Shown: one piece after another, positions 49,917-60,524 of the stretch
Numbering within the stretch: position 1 is the first letter of the stretch
Layout of the letters: each line of letters opens with the position of its first letter
Origin: Bradyrhizobium monzae
Lineage (GTDB): Bacteria > Pseudomonadota > Alphaproteobacteria > Rhizobiales > Xanthobacteraceae
Length of the DNA stretch: 64,000 nt
Assembly: GCF_021458635.1 (NCBI RefSeq)
Contig: NZ_JAIRDQ010000002.1
Location: 496,001 to 560,000 of the forward strand
Direction of reading: 5' to 3'
The notes under the pieces: generated by a model
What the model was told of the DNA's origin: nothing
Databases searched by the model: none
Seen by the model: the letters and a program-made list of their open reading frames with translations, nothing else
Made by a program: the position numbers and the translations under genes

Positions 49917-52754
49917 GTGCCGGACACTAACGACCAGGACTCAGCCGTTTCCTTCGGGGCCTTTCGGCTGCTTCCCCGGTCGCGGTTGCTCGAGAAGGAC
50001 GGCGTCCCGGTTCATCTCGGCGGTCGCGCGCTCGATATCCTGATTTTTCTCGCTGAGCGTGCCGGCGAGGTGGTCGACAAGCGGGAATTGGTCAAGCGGA
50101 TTTGGGCCGACGTGAATGTCGACGAGGGCAGCCTGCGCTTTCACATCACGTCGCTGCGCAAGGCCCTGGGCGATGGCGGCGAAGGCTCTCGTTATGTCGT
50201 CAACGTGCCTGGCCGCGGCTATTGTTTCGCGGCACCAACGCGCCGCACCGCGCCTGCGGAGAGCCGGCCCGTCGCGACTGCGTCCTCGCTCCGGTCCATA
50301 CCTGCTCCACCCGCGAAGATGATTGGCCGGGATGACGCCGTCGAGAAGATCGCGACTGAACTGTCCCTGCATCGGTTCGTCACCATCGTCGGCCCCGGCG
50401 GCATCGGCAAGACCTCGGTTGCACTTGCCGTGGCGCATGGTCAGCTTGCGAGCTTCGAGAGCCAGGTCTGCTTCGTCGACTTTGGCGCGCTGACGGAGCC
50501 GCGGCTCGTTCCAGGTACGATTGCCGCGGCGCTTGGCCTGACCGTCAACTCCGACGACCCGATACCCGGGCTGTTGATGTCACTGCGCAACCGCCGGACG
50601 CTGCTGGTCTTCGACAGCTGCGAGCATATCATCGACGAGCTCGCTCCGCTGGCGGAGCGCATCGTGCGGGAAGCCGAGGAGCTGCATGTTCTCGCCACCA
50701 GCCGCGAATCCTTTCGCACCGAGGGCGAGCGGGTGTACCGGCTGTTTCCGCTGGATTGTCCGCCGCAGCGCGACGGACTCAGCATGGCCGAAATCCTTGC
50801 CTATCCGGCGAGCCAGCTTTTCGTCGAGCGGATTGCCGAAAGCCTGAGCGAATTCGAGCTCAGTGAAGAGGACGCGCCTCTCGTCGCCGATATCTGCCGG
50901 CGTCTGGACGGCATTGCCCTTGCGATCGAGCTTGCCGCCGGACGGGTCAACGCCTACGGGATCGCCGGCACGGCCTCGCTGCTCGACAGCCGTTTCTCGC
51001 TTCTGTGGCGAGGGCGCCGCACTGCAATTCCCCGGCACCAGACGCTGAGCGCGGCGCTGAGCTGGAGCTACGATCTCCTGCCTCGGGCCGAGGGCGCGAC
51101 ATTGCGCGGCCTGTCGGTATTCGTCGGGCCATTCACACTCGAAGCTGCGCTCGCGGTCGCCGCAAGTCAGGGCATCGGCGAGGCGGAAGCGGTCGAAGCG
51201 ATCTCGAATCTGCTGTCCAAATCCCTGATTGCAACGTCGCCTGCAGAACGACGACTGAGATACCGCCTGCTCGACACGACCCGCGCCTTCGTCGGCGACA
51301 AGCTCGTCGAGAGCGGAGAAGCGGACCGCGTCGCGCGCGCCCACGCTGAGTATTTCCGCGACTTCCTGCATGACATCTCCGTCAAGTCCAATGGCATGCA
51401 GAGCGCGGGCGGCTTCCTGCCCTATGCCGATCATTTGCCGAATGTGCGGGCCGCGCTAACCTGGAGCTTTTCAGAAGCCGGCGATCGCGCGCTCGCCGTG
51501 GACCTCGCAGCTTCGGCCGCGCAGTTCTTCCTCGAGCTGACATTGCTGACCGAATGTCATGGCTGGACCCAGCAGGCGCTCGCCTCTGCCGAGAACGTCG
51601 ACCGTCGCAAGGAAATGACTTTGCAAGCGGCGCTTGGCGTCTCCGTGATGTTCACGCAAGGCAACACGGATGGGGTCCGTTCGGCGTTCACGCGAAGCCT
51701 GCAACTGGCCGAGGCGCTCGACGACCTGCACTGGCAGCTCTGGCTGTTGCGCGGGCTGCACATCTACCTGACCCGGGTCGGAGATTTTCATGGCGCGCTC
51801 GGCACCGGCGTACAGAGCGAAGGCGTCGCCCGGAAGCTGAACGACCCGACCAGCACCCTGAATGTCGAGTGGATGCTGGGCGTGGCGCATCATCTGATCG
51901 GGAACCAGGACAAGGCCGTCGCGTTCTGCGAGAGCGCGATGGTGCACAATCCCGGCTCGCAGCGGCTGAATATCGGCCATCTCGGCTATGACGACCGCAT
52001 TGTCGCGCTGGTCGCCCTGGCGCGCGGGCTCTGGCTCAGCGGCCGGCCCGACCGTGCCATCGAGGCGGCAAGATACACCGTGCATCAGGCCGAGCAGCTC
52101 GAGCAGCCCCTGACGCTCGGCATTTCCCTGATCTGGACGATCTACGTGTTTCTGTGGGTCGGCGACTGGGCCAGCGCCGAAAGCCTGATCGATCGGCTGA
52201 TCGATCATTCCGCGCGGCACTTCCTCGGCCCCTATCACGCGGTCGGCATCGGCCAGAAGGGCGAGCTCCTGCTCCGCCGCGGCGACATCGCCGGCGGCAT
52301 CGAGCAGCTTCGCCGCAGCCAGGCAACTTTGTACGCCACCCGGCACCGGATCATGACGACGGTGTTTGCAACGGCGCTCGCGGAGGGTCTGGCGGCCCAG
52401 AACGAGGCCGATGAGGCCTTGCGCACGATCGACGAAGCCATCGCCCAGATCGGCGATCACGGCGAATCGTTCGATATGCCGGAAATGCTGCGGGTCAAGG
52501 CGGATATCCTGGTTCAATCCGCCAGGGCGACCGAGGCCGAAGCCTGTCTCCAGCAATCGCTGGCCCTGTCGCGCCGGCAATGTGCGCGCGGCTGGGAGCT
52601 GCGGGGGGCGATGAGCCTGGCCCGCGTCTGGCAACGGGCCGGGCGAAAGGGCGATGCGCAGGCGCTGCTGGCGCCGCTGGTCGGGCAATATCAGGAAGGC
52701 CTGTCGAGCCGCGACCTGGTCGCCGCCAAGGGGCTCCTGAGCGCGCTGAATTAA
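49917..52754 (+). CDS. wHTH-NTPase-TPR transcriptional regulator 2
   Basis: A 945-residue paralog of the regulator at 42531, with the same domain order: OmpR-type winged helix (VSFGAFRLLPRSRLLEKDG, YVVNVPGRGYCF), STAND-like NTPase (P-loop GPGGIGKT, LLVFDSCEHIIDELAPLAE, LATSRESFRTEGERVYRLFP) and TPR-like C terminus. The wHTH and NTPase halves are highly similar while the C-terminal half diverges, suggesting the pair read similar DNA but sense different inputs. GTG 49917 aligns with the GTG of the paralog; the longer in-frame extension is not conserved. Confidence 0.9.
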   Translation: MPDTNDQDSAVSFGAFRLLPRSRLLEKDGVPVHLGGRALDILIFLAERAGEVVDKRELVKRIWADVNVDEGSLRFHITSLRKALGDGGEGSRYVVNVPGRGYCFAAPTRRTAPAESRPVATASSLRSIPAPPAKMIGRDDAVEKIATELSLHRFVTIVGPGGIGKTSVALAVAHGQLASFESQVCFVDFGALTEPRLVPGTIAAALGLTVNSDDPIPGLLMSLRNRRTLLVFDSCEHIIDELAPLAERIVREAEELHVLATSRESFRTEGERVYRLFPLDCPPQRDGLSMAEILAYPASQLFVERIAESLSEFELSEEDAPLVADICRRLDGIALAIELAAGRVNAYGIAGTASLLDSRFSLLWRGRRTAIPRHQTLSAALSWSYDLLPRAEGATLRGLSVFVGPFTLEAALAVAASQGIGEAEAVEAISNLLSKSLIATSPAERRLRYRLLDTTRAFVGDKLVESGEADRVARAHAEYFRDFLHDISVKSNGMQSAGGFLPYADHLPNVRAALTWSFSEAGDRALAVDLAASAAQFFLELTLLTECHGWTQQALASAENVDRRKEMTLQAALGVSVMFTQGNTDGVRSAFTRSLQLAEALDDLHWQLWLLRGLHIYLTRVGDFHGALGTGVQSEGVARKLNDPTSTLNVEWMLGVAHHLIGNQDKAVAFCESAMVHNPGSQRLNIGHLGYDDRIVALVALARGLWLSGRPDRAIEAARYTVHQAEQLEQPLTLGISLIWTIYVFLWVGDWASAESLIDRLIDHSARHFLGPYHAVGIGQKGELLLRRGDIAGGIEQLRRSQATLYATRHRIMTTVFATALAEGLAAQNEADEALRTIDEAIAQIGDHGESFDMPEMLRVKADILVQSARATEAEACLQQSLALSRRQCARGWELRGAMSLARVWQRAGRKGDAQALLAPLVGQYQEGLSSRDLVAAKGLLSALN

Positions 52755-52798
52755 GAGCATCTTCAACGGGATACCGCCCCATTGCACTCTTGCAACTC

Positions 52799-52813
52799 CT
52801 AACAACTTCTAAC
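52799..52813 (+). promoter_or_regulatory. CTAAC-N5-CTAAC site upstream of 52873
   Basis: Two CTAAC pentamers at 52799 and 52809, 60 bases before the start of the hypothetical gene. Same spacing as at 48023 and 53649. Confidence 0.45.
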
Positions 52814-52872
52814 ACGCCAAGCCGCATCCGGCCCGCCATGGTGCTGAGACTTCATGGTGGATGCAGTGAGAC

Positions 52873-53580
52873 ATGGCACTTCTTGACGATGCGATCGACG
52901 CCTGCGGGGGCTTGGCCCGCTGGAACAGCCTGAGCCGGTTCACGCTGCATCTTTCCGTTGGGGGCGCCCTGTTCTCCGACGCCGGACATGCCCGCGAATT
53001 CAAGGACGTCACCGCGGAGGGATCGACGCGGACGCAATCGGTCCGCTTCACCGGGATCACGGGCGGAGAACGGTCCGGCGCGTTTGCGCCGGATGCGATC
53101 ACGATCGAAAGCCTGGATGGCCAGGTGCTGCGGACCTGGCGCAACCCGAGCCTCGCCTTTCCAACAAACGGCGCGCACGCGCTGGCGGACGAACTGCATC
53201 TGGTCTTCTTCTGCGGCGTCCAGATCTGGAACTATCTCACCACTCCATTCCTCCTGGCTCGTCCCGACGTCGTCGTCGAGGAGCTGCCGCCGTGGCAGGA
53301 GAACAGTGAGACCTGGCGACGCCTTCGCGCGCAATTCCCGCCGAGCCTGATCAGCCTCGCGTCCGAGCAAGTGTTCTATTTCGACGGGAGCGCTTTGCAG
53401 CGACGGACCGATCACGATCTGCTGGGCGCACATGTCGCGCACTATTCGTGGGCTCACGATCATTTCAACGGCATCGTGGTTCCAACCCTTCGGCGCACGC
53501 TGACGCTCCAGCCCGATGGCACCGTTCTCGCCAAGCCCGTGCTGATCGACGTCGAGATTTTCGACGCCGTGTTCGAATAA
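52873..53580 (+). CDS. Conserved hypothetical protein
   Basis: A 235-residue protein I cannot assign. It starts MALLDDAIDACGGLARWNSL and is beta-rich, with many aromatic residues: FTLHLSVGGALFSDAGH, IWNYLTTPFLLARPDVVVEE, VFYFDGSALQRRTDHDLL, YSWAHDHFNGIVVPTLRR and a final VLIDVEIFDAVFE. The form resembles an outer-membrane-lipoprotein-like (LolA-like) beta-sheet that carries a ligand, but without a signal peptide. It lies between regulator 2 and an AraC gene, with the CTAAC site in front of it, so it may belong to their regulon. Confidence 0.78.
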   Translation: MALLDDAIDACGGLARWNSLSRFTLHLSVGGALFSDAGHAREFKDVTAEGSTRTQSVRFTGITGGERSGAFAPDAITIESLDGQVLRTWRNPSLAFPTNGAHALADELHLVFFCGVQIWNYLTTPFLLARPDVVVEELPPWQENSETWRRLRAQFPPSLISLASEQVFYFDGSALQRRTDHDLLGAHVAHYSWAHDHFNGIVVPTLRRTLTLQPDGTVLAKPVLIDVEIFDAVFE

Positions 53581-53648
53581 CGGCTAAACGTCGTCTAAAA
53601 TCCAGACTCCCGCGACCAGCTGCCGCACCCCACCCGCGCCCACATAAT

Positions 53649-53673
53649 CTAACACATCCTAATCACCCCTAAC
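53649..53673 (+). promoter_or_regulatory. Three CTAAC/T repeats upstream of the AraC gene
   Basis: CTAAC at 53649, CTAAT at 53659 and CTAAC at 53669, each ten bases apart, ~100 bases before the AraC gene start. Two CTAAA words at 53584 and 53595 (11 apart) may be a weaker site. Confidence 0.48.
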
Positions 53674-53770
53674 GGGCTTCCAAGCCTGCTCACGCCTATC
53701 CTGTCAGCATACCGAGGATGCGAGTTCACCGGTCATAGCGAACGACCGCGAAGCTCAGAAGGAATAGGCG

Positions 53771-54775
53771 ATGCTGACCGAATTGCACCAGACCCACGCC
53801 CGGATCGATCTTCCGGCCGGCCCGAGAGATCACGAAGCACCTCGCGCGACGCAGGCCATCGCCCAGGAAGCCAAATGGCGTCAGAACATTTGCAGCTCGC
53901 AGGCCGCGCTGGAAGACATCGCGATCTCGCGATGGGACGACTCGCGGGAGGCCTCATGGCACGTAGCGACGACGCCGCCCGATCGATATTTCGTCGGCAT
54001 TGCGTTGAAGACAACGCGCGCCACCCTGACCAGGGAGCGGCGGATCATCTTCGACGGCACCATGCCGTCGGGTACCCTGTATGTCAGCGCGCCGTCGAAA
54101 CAGCTGAGCGCCCAATTCCAGGCGCCTTGCGCTTTCCTGCACTTCCACATCTCCGCGGAGCACTTCCCGACTCAATGGGCGCAGAGCGCTGCGGAAGGGC
54201 TCGACGACCTCGTTCTGTTGCGTGATCCGCTCACCGCGGGACTGGCCACGGCACTGGCCGAGCAAGGCGATGCCGCAGTCCGCGAGTTTGCCCGTTGCAT
54301 CGGCCAGATCCTTGCGATGCATCTGGCCCGGCCCGAACTGCCGCGCGCCAAGGTCAATGCATTGCCGAAATGGCGCCTGCGGCGTGTCGAGCAACATGTC
54401 GCCGCTCATTTCGAACGCAGCATCAGCCTGTCCGAGCTCGCCAATGTCGCAGGCCTTTCGCGGATGCATTTTGCCGCACAGTTCCGTGCAGCGACCGGAT
54501 ACCGTCCACGCGAATACCTGCTCAATCACAGGATCGAGCACGCAAAGTCGTTGCTGACGACGACGCAGCGGCCGCTGGCCGAGATCGCACTTGCCGTCGG
54601 GTTCAGCACCCAGGCGCATTTCTCGACCGTGTTCAAGCGCATCAGCAGCCAGACGCCGGCGCGATGGCGCGCCGCCGCCAGGAACGAACGGCCCGCGCTT
54701 GAAAGTCCTCCGCGACGCCGGCTCTCGCCAGACAAGGATTGGGCCGTCAATGGACCCTACGCAAATGCGCTGTGA
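53771..54775 (+). CDS. AraC-family transcriptional regulator
   Basis: A 334-residue regulator. The N-terminal 190 residues have no clear sensor motif. The C-terminal AraC domain (about 200-300) has SLSELANVAGLSRMHFAAQF, then PREYLLNHRIEHAKSLL and PLAEIALAVGFSTQAHFSTV with TPARWR. A tail of ~40 residues rich in Arg and Pro follows. It is convergent with the dipeptide transporter. The CTAAC repeats upstream suggest control by the neighbouring wHTH regulators or by itself. Confidence 0.88.
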   Translation: MLTELHQTHARIDLPAGPRDHEAPRATQAIAQEAKWRQNICSSQAALEDIAISRWDDSREASWHVATTPPDRYFVGIALKTTRATLTRERRIIFDGTMPSGTLYVSAPSKQLSAQFQAPCAFLHFHISAEHFPTQWAQSAAEGLDDLVLLRDPLTAGLATALAEQGDAAVREFARCIGQILAMHLARPELPRAKVNALPKWRLRRVEQHVAAHFERSISLSELANVAGLSRMHFAAQFRAATGYRPREYLLNHRIEHAKSLLTTTQRPLAEIALAVGFSTQAHFSTVFKRISSQTPARWRAAARNERPALESPPRRRLSPDKDWAVNGPYANAL

Positions 54776-54860
54776 GGCGTTCAACAGCCGCAACTCGCGA
54801 TCGCTTGGGAGAGGCGCGGAGCGCGCGGTCTGGCGACGGTGCGGTACCCGATATCGTTCT

Positions 54861-55840
54861 CTATCCCGCCGGCAGAGCATCGAGGTGGCAGGCCACCCAC
54901 TGTTCGCTCTCCGCCGAACGTAGCAGCGGCTCTTCCGTCCGGCAGCGATCGAACACATAGGGACAACGGGTGTGGAAGCGGCATCCGCTCGGTGGATTGA
55001 TCGGGCTCGGCACGTCTCCCTTCAGGATGATGGGATTGCGCTGAGCGCCGGGCTCCGGCAGCGGAACTGCCGAGAGCAGCGCCTTGGTGTAGGGATGCCT
55101 TGGCGCCGCAAAGATCTCCCGGCGCGGCGCCACTTCGACGATCTTGCCGAGATACATCACCGCAACACGATGGGTCATGTGCTCGACAATGGCGAGGTCA
55201 TGGCTGATAAACAGCAGCGCGAGACCAAACTCGCGTTGAAGATCCTGCAGCAAATTGACGATCTGCGCCTTGACCGAGACGTCGAGCGCAGAGACCGCCT
55301 CGTCACAGACGATCAGCTCCGGCTCGGCCGCGAGCGCTCGTGCAATGCCGATGCGCTGCCGCTGGCCGCCGGAGAATTCGTGCGGCCTGCGGTTGAGCGC
55401 TTCCCGGGGCAAGCGCACCGTGTCCATCAGCGTCGTCACGCGCGTCTCGAGATCGGCCGCAGATTTGGCGAGGCCGAAATTGCGGATCGGCTCCGCCAGG
55501 ATGTCGCGCACGCGCATGCGCGGATTGAGACTCGAGAACGGATCCTGGAACACCACCTGCATGCGCTGCCGCAACTGACGCATCGTGCTCGGATGCGCAT
55601 CGTCGATGCGCTGGCCATCGAGGATCACCTGGCCGGAGGTCACGTCGAACAGCCGCAGGATCGCGCGGCCGACCGTCGACTTGCCGCAGCCGGACTCGCC
55701 GACCAGCGACAGCGTCTCGCCGCGTGCGATCTCGAAGGACACGCCGTCGACCGCATAGACCCATTCGGACTTGCGGCCGAAGAGACCCCTATTGACCGGA
55801 AAGTGCTTCTTGAGGTCGTTGACCTGGAGCAGCGGAGGGC

Positions 55841-55844
<4 letters not shown>
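54861..55844 (-). CDS. Dipeptide/oligopeptide ABC transporter ATPase (DppF-like)
   Basis: A 327-residue ATPase. Walker A GESGCGKS, signature [10 protein letters not shown], Walker [15 protein letters not shown] and H-loop [11 protein letters not shown] are present, as is the oligopeptide-specific C-terminal cysteine motif [14 protein letters not shown]. Its start overlaps the DppD stop by four bases. Last gene of the transporter operon. Confidence 0.92.
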
Positions 55845-56830
<986 letters not shown>

Positions 56831-56849
56831 CGCGATCAGCTCCGCAGCA

Positions 56850-57764
56850 TCAGAGGCTCTTGGCCATGCGCGGATCAAGCGCATCACGAAGACCATCGCC
56901 GAGCAGGTTGACGGCGAGCACGGTGACGGACAGGAACGCCGCCGGGAAGAACACGATATAGGGCTTGACCTGCCAGAGCGCGCGGCCTTCGGCCATGATG
57001 TTGCCCCAGGACGGAATGGTCGGCGGCGTGCCGGCACCGATGAAGGACAGGATCGCCTCGGTGATCATGGCGCTGGCGCAGATGTAGGTCGCCTGGACCA
57101 GCATCGGCGCCAGCGTGTTGGGCAGGATATGGCGCAGGATGATCATCGGCGTGCGCGTGCCGCAGGCCACCGCCGCATCGACATAGGGCTGCTCGCGCAG
57201 CGACAGCACAACGCTGCGGACGAGGCGCGAGACGCGCGGAATCTCGGCGATGGTGATCGCCAGAATGACGTTACCGACGCTGCCGCGCGTCAAGGCCATC
57301 AAGGCGATCGCCAGCAGGATCGGCGGGATCGACATCAACCCGTCCATGAAGCGCATCAGGATGCCGTCCGCCCAGCGGACGAAGCCCGAGACCATGCCGA
57401 TGGCGAGACCCGCCGCGGATGCGAGGATCGCTACCGACAGTCCGACCGTGAGCGAGACGCGCGCGCCGAACAGCACGCGGGAATAGATATCGCGGCCAAG
57501 CACGTCGGTGCCGAACCAGTAAAGCGCGGACGGCGCGCGGGTGCGCTTGGCGGGTGCAAGTGCCGTCGGATCGACTGTCCAGAGATACTGCGCAAAGATC
57601 GCGATCAGAACCAGCGTCAGCAGCAGCGCGCCGCCGATCGCAACGGTGGGATGGCCGCGCAAGAACCCGATGAAGCCGCGACGGATCGTGACTGGTCGGA
57701 GGATTTCAGGCAGTTGCGGCGCGAGGACGAGACCCGGTGGCAGCGCCTGTGGATTGACGGTCAT
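56850..57764 (-). CDS. Dipeptide ABC transporter permease (DppC-like)
   Basis: A 304-residue permease with an N-terminal OppC domain (FIGFLRGHPTVAIGGALLLT) and five or more helices. The family motif is FGTDVLGRDIYSRVLFGARVSLTVG, here split over two segments, followed by the coupling EAA-like region around VACGTRTPMIILRHILPN. ATG 57764 is preferred; a TTG nine bases upstream would overlap the DppB stop. Confidence 0.9.
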   Translation of the reverse strand: MTVNPQALPPGLVLAPQLPEILRPVTIRRGFIGFLRGHPTVAIGGALLLTLVLIAIFAQYLWTVDPTALAPAKRTRAPSALYWFGTDVLGRDIYSRVLFGARVSLTVGLSVAILASAAGLAIGMVSGFVRWADGILMRFMDGLMSIPPILLAIALMALTRGSVGNVILAITIAEIPRVSRLVRSVVLSLREQPYVDAAVACGTRTPMIILRHILPNTLAPMLVQATYICASAMITEAILSFIGAGTPPTIPSWGNIMAEGRALWQVKPYIVFFPAAFLSVTVLAVNLLGDGLRDALDPRMAKSL

Positions 57765-57769
57765 GTCGG

Positions 57770-58711
57770 TCAATAGCGGATCCTCGGATCAACGAGCGTG
57801 TAGGTGACGTCGATCATCAGATTGACGAGGACGTAGACGAAGCTGAACAGCAGCACGATGCCCTGGATGACCGGATAGTCGCGGCGCAGGATCGCGTCGA
57901 TCGTGAGACGGCCGAGACCGGGGATCGCGAACACGCTTTCCGTGACGACCGCACCGCCGATCAGGAGCGCGATGCCGATCCCGATCACGGTCACGATCGG
58001 CACCGCCGCGTTCTTCAAGGCGTGAATGAACAGGATGCCACCCTGCCCCATGCCCTTGGCCCGCGCGGTGCGGATATAGTCCTGCTGCAAGACTTCGAGC
58101 ATGGCGGCGCGCGTGATGCGCGCAACCAGCGCGATATAGACGCAGCCGAGCGCGATCGCGGGCAGGATCAGATTCTGCAACCACGGCCAGAGGCCCTGGT
58201 TAAGCGGCGTGTAGCCCTGCACCGGAAGCCATTCGAGCTCGAGCGCGAAGATGTAGGCAAGCATGTAGCCGACGACGAAGACCGGCAGCGAGAAGCCGAA
58301 CACCGCGAAGCCCATGATGGCGCGATCGATGAAGCTGCCGGCCTTCCACGCCGCCACGACACCGAGCGGCACCGCGACCACGATCGTGAGTAGAAGCGTG
58401 ATCACCATCAGCGACAGCGTCGGCCCGAGGCGCTGCCCGATCATGGTCGAGACCGGCAGATTGGTGAAGATCGAGGTGCCGAGGTCGCCGTGCAGAATGC
58501 GCCAGACCCAGCTTCCGAACTGGATCAGGAAGGGACGGTCGAGACCGAGGCTCTGGCGGATGCGCTCCACATCCTCCGGGCTCGCCTGGTCGCCAGCGAT
58601 CACCACGGCGGGATCACCCGGCGCGATATAGAGCAGGCTGAACACGAACAGTGCAACGATCGCCATCACCGGCAAGGTGGCGACGATGCGCCGGAGGATA
58701 TAGGAGAGCAT
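57770..58711 (-). CDS. Dipeptide ABC transporter permease (DppB-like)
   Basis: A 313-residue permease. Typical DppB marks are MLSYILRRIVATLPVMAIVA, LGLDRPFLIQFGSWVWRILH GDLGTSIF-type periplasmic loop, and DYIRTARAKGMGQGGILFIH (EAA coupling loop). The C-terminal DVTYTLVDPRIRY is universal in the family. It lies 17 bases after the receptor gene and directly ahead of DppC. Confidence 0.93.
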   Translation of the reverse strand: MLSYILRRIVATLPVMAIVALFVFSLLYIAPGDPAVVIAGDQASPEDVERIRQSLGLDRPFLIQFGSWVWRILHGDLGTSIFTNLPVSTMIGQRLGPTLSLMVITLLLTIVVAVPLGVVAAWKAGSFIDRAIMGFAVFGFSLPVFVVGYMLAYIFALELEWLPVQGYTPLNQGLWPWLQNLILPAIALGCVYIALVARITRAAMLEVLQQDYIRTARAKGMGQGGILFIHALKNAAVPIVTVIGIGIALLIGGAVVTESVFAIPGLGRLTIDAILRRDYPVIQGIVLLFSFVYVLVNLMIDVTYTLVDPRIRY

Positions 58712-58728
58712 CTGGCCTCAGCGCAGGA

Positions 58729-60333
58729 TCATGCGGTCTTCGATACGCCCCAGAAGAACGGCAGCGGTCCCTTGGTGATGCCCGACACGTTGTTGCGCCA
58801 GGCCGTGTAGGTCAGGAAGAACCCGGTCGGCGCGTAGACGACATCATCGAGCGCCGCCTTGTTGAGACGGCCGACTGCGGCCTTCTCTTCGTCGAGGTTC
58901 TTGGCGTCGAACCACGCCGTGACCTCCTTCTCGGTGTTGGGGCTATTGGGCCAACCGAACCAGGCCTTGTCGCCATTGGCGCGAATGGCGGTGTAGGAGG
59001 CGGGCGTGATGCAATCGGCACCGGCATGCCAGCTGTGGAACATGTTCCAGCCGCCCTGCCCCGGCGGCGTCTTCGCCGCACGGCGGGAGCCGACCGTGCC
59101 CCAATCGGTGGCGACAAAGTCGACATTCATGCCGAGTTTCTTCAGGAGATCGGCAGTGACGTCGCCCTGCGCCTTGGTGATCGGCTGGTCCTGCGCGACG
59201 AGGCAGGTCACCGGCTGACCGGAATAGCCGCTCTCGGCGAGCAGTTTCTTGGCGGCATCGAGGTCGCGCTTGCCCTTGAGGATCTCGCCACCCATTTCGC
59301 TGTAGAGCGGCGTATCGGGCGTAAAGAAGCCCGGCAGCGACTTCCACAGCGCATCGTCGTCACCGACGATCGCGCGCATGTAGTCTTCCTGGCTGAGCGC
59401 CATCAGCACCGCCCGTCGTGCCCGCACGTCGTTGAACGGTGCGAACAGATGGTTCATGCGGAACGAGCCGATATTGCCGAGGGGATCGCCGATATCGACA
59501 CTGATGTTCTTGTTCTTCTTCAGCACGGGCACGAGGTCGGCGATCGGGTTCTCCCACCAGTCGACCTCGCCGTTCTGCAAGGCTGCGGCCGCAGTTGCGG
59601 GATCCGGCATCACCAGCCATTCGACGCGGTCAACCAGGATCTGCTTGCCACCGGCAAGCCACGACGGCTTCTCCTGCCGCGGCACGTAATCGGTGAATTT
59701 TTCGAACACCGACTTGGCACCGGGAACCCATTCACTCTTGGCGAACTTCATCGGCCCGGAGCCGATATATTCGGTGATCTGCTTGAACGGATCGGTCTTC
59801 GCGATGCGCTCGGGCATGATGAAGGAGCACGGCGCATTGTTTTTCGCGAGTGCGTAGAGCATTTTCGGGAAGGGCTGCTTCAACACCCATTTGAAGGTGC
59901 GGTCATCGACAGCAGTCAATTCCTGCTGGATCGCAAGGATCATCAGGCCCATTGGATCGCGTGCAGCCCAGCGCGCCAGGCTCGCCACGACGTCCTTGCT
60001 CAGCACCGGCTCGCCATCGTGGAATTTCAGCCCCGGGCGCAGTTTGAACGTCCAGGTCTTGCCGTCGTCCGAGGTCTCCTCGGACTCGATCATCTGGCGC
60101 TGCGCCTGTAGCTGGGCATCGACGCCGTAAAGCGTGTCCCAGACCAGCGCCGCGGCATTGCGCACGACATATTGGGTGCCCCAGATAGGGTCGAAATTGG
60201 CGAGATTGGCCTGCGGCACGAAACGCAGGGTGCGAGCTGAGGCGCCTTGCGCGATCGCCGGCGCAGAGAGGCCCCCCGACAATGCCAGACCGCCCGCGCC
60301 AGCCAGTCCCTTCAATACGGTCCTGCGATCCAT
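58729..60333 (-). CDS. Dipeptide-type ABC transporter substrate-binding protein
   Basis: A 534-residue SBP_bac_5 receptor. A twin-arginine-like signal (MDRRTVLKGLAGAGGLALSG) precedes the cluster C fold: LRFVPQANLANFDPIWGTQ, TWTFKLRPGLKFHDGEPVLS and a late DWGTVGSRRA segment. Relatives bind peptides, but also opines, glycans and other cyclic amides. Here the next genes upstream are a hydantoinase and a carbamoylase, so hydantoin or ureide import is a fair inference. ATG 60333 begins the Tat signal. Confidence 0.9.
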   Translation of the reverse strand: MDRRTVLKGLAGAGGLALSGGLSAPAIAQGASARTLRFVPQANLANFDPIWGTQYVVRNAAALVWDTLYGVDAQLQAQRQMIESEETSDDGKTWTFKLRPGLKFHDGEPVLSKDVVASLARWAARDPMGLMILAIQQELTAVDDRTFKWVLKQPFPKMLYALAKNNAPCSFIMPERIAKTDPFKQITEYIGSGPMKFAKSEWVPGAKSVFEKFTDYVPRQEKPSWLAGGKQILVDRVEWLVMPDPATAAAALQNGEVDWWENPIADLVPVLKKNKNISVDIGDPLGNIGSFRMNHLFAPFNDVRARRAVLMALSQEDYMRAIVGDDDALWKSLPGFFTPDTPLYSEMGGEILKGKRDLDAAKKLLAESGYSGQPVTCLVAQDQPITKAQGDVTADLLKKLGMNVDFVATDWGTVGSRRAAKTPPGQGGWNMFHSWHAGADCITPASYTAIRANGDKAWFGWPNSPNTEKEVTAWFDAKNLDEEKAAVGRLNKAALDDVVYAPTGFFLTYTAWRNNVSGITKGPLPFFWGVSKTA

Positions 60334-60524
60334 GACGTTCTCCCAGTAATGCCGTGATGCCGGCCGTTCGTTGGCCAAGGGCAGGTGAAATCGAGCCCAT
60401 TAGCGTGCAAATGGTATGCCAGTAACCGCGGGTCCGCCAGCGGGTTCTCATCGACTTTTGGCCCGTGGGTGCGCGGCAGCATGGACGCGACCGCGCCAAG
60501 AACACGCGCGGCGTTGGTCCGCGA

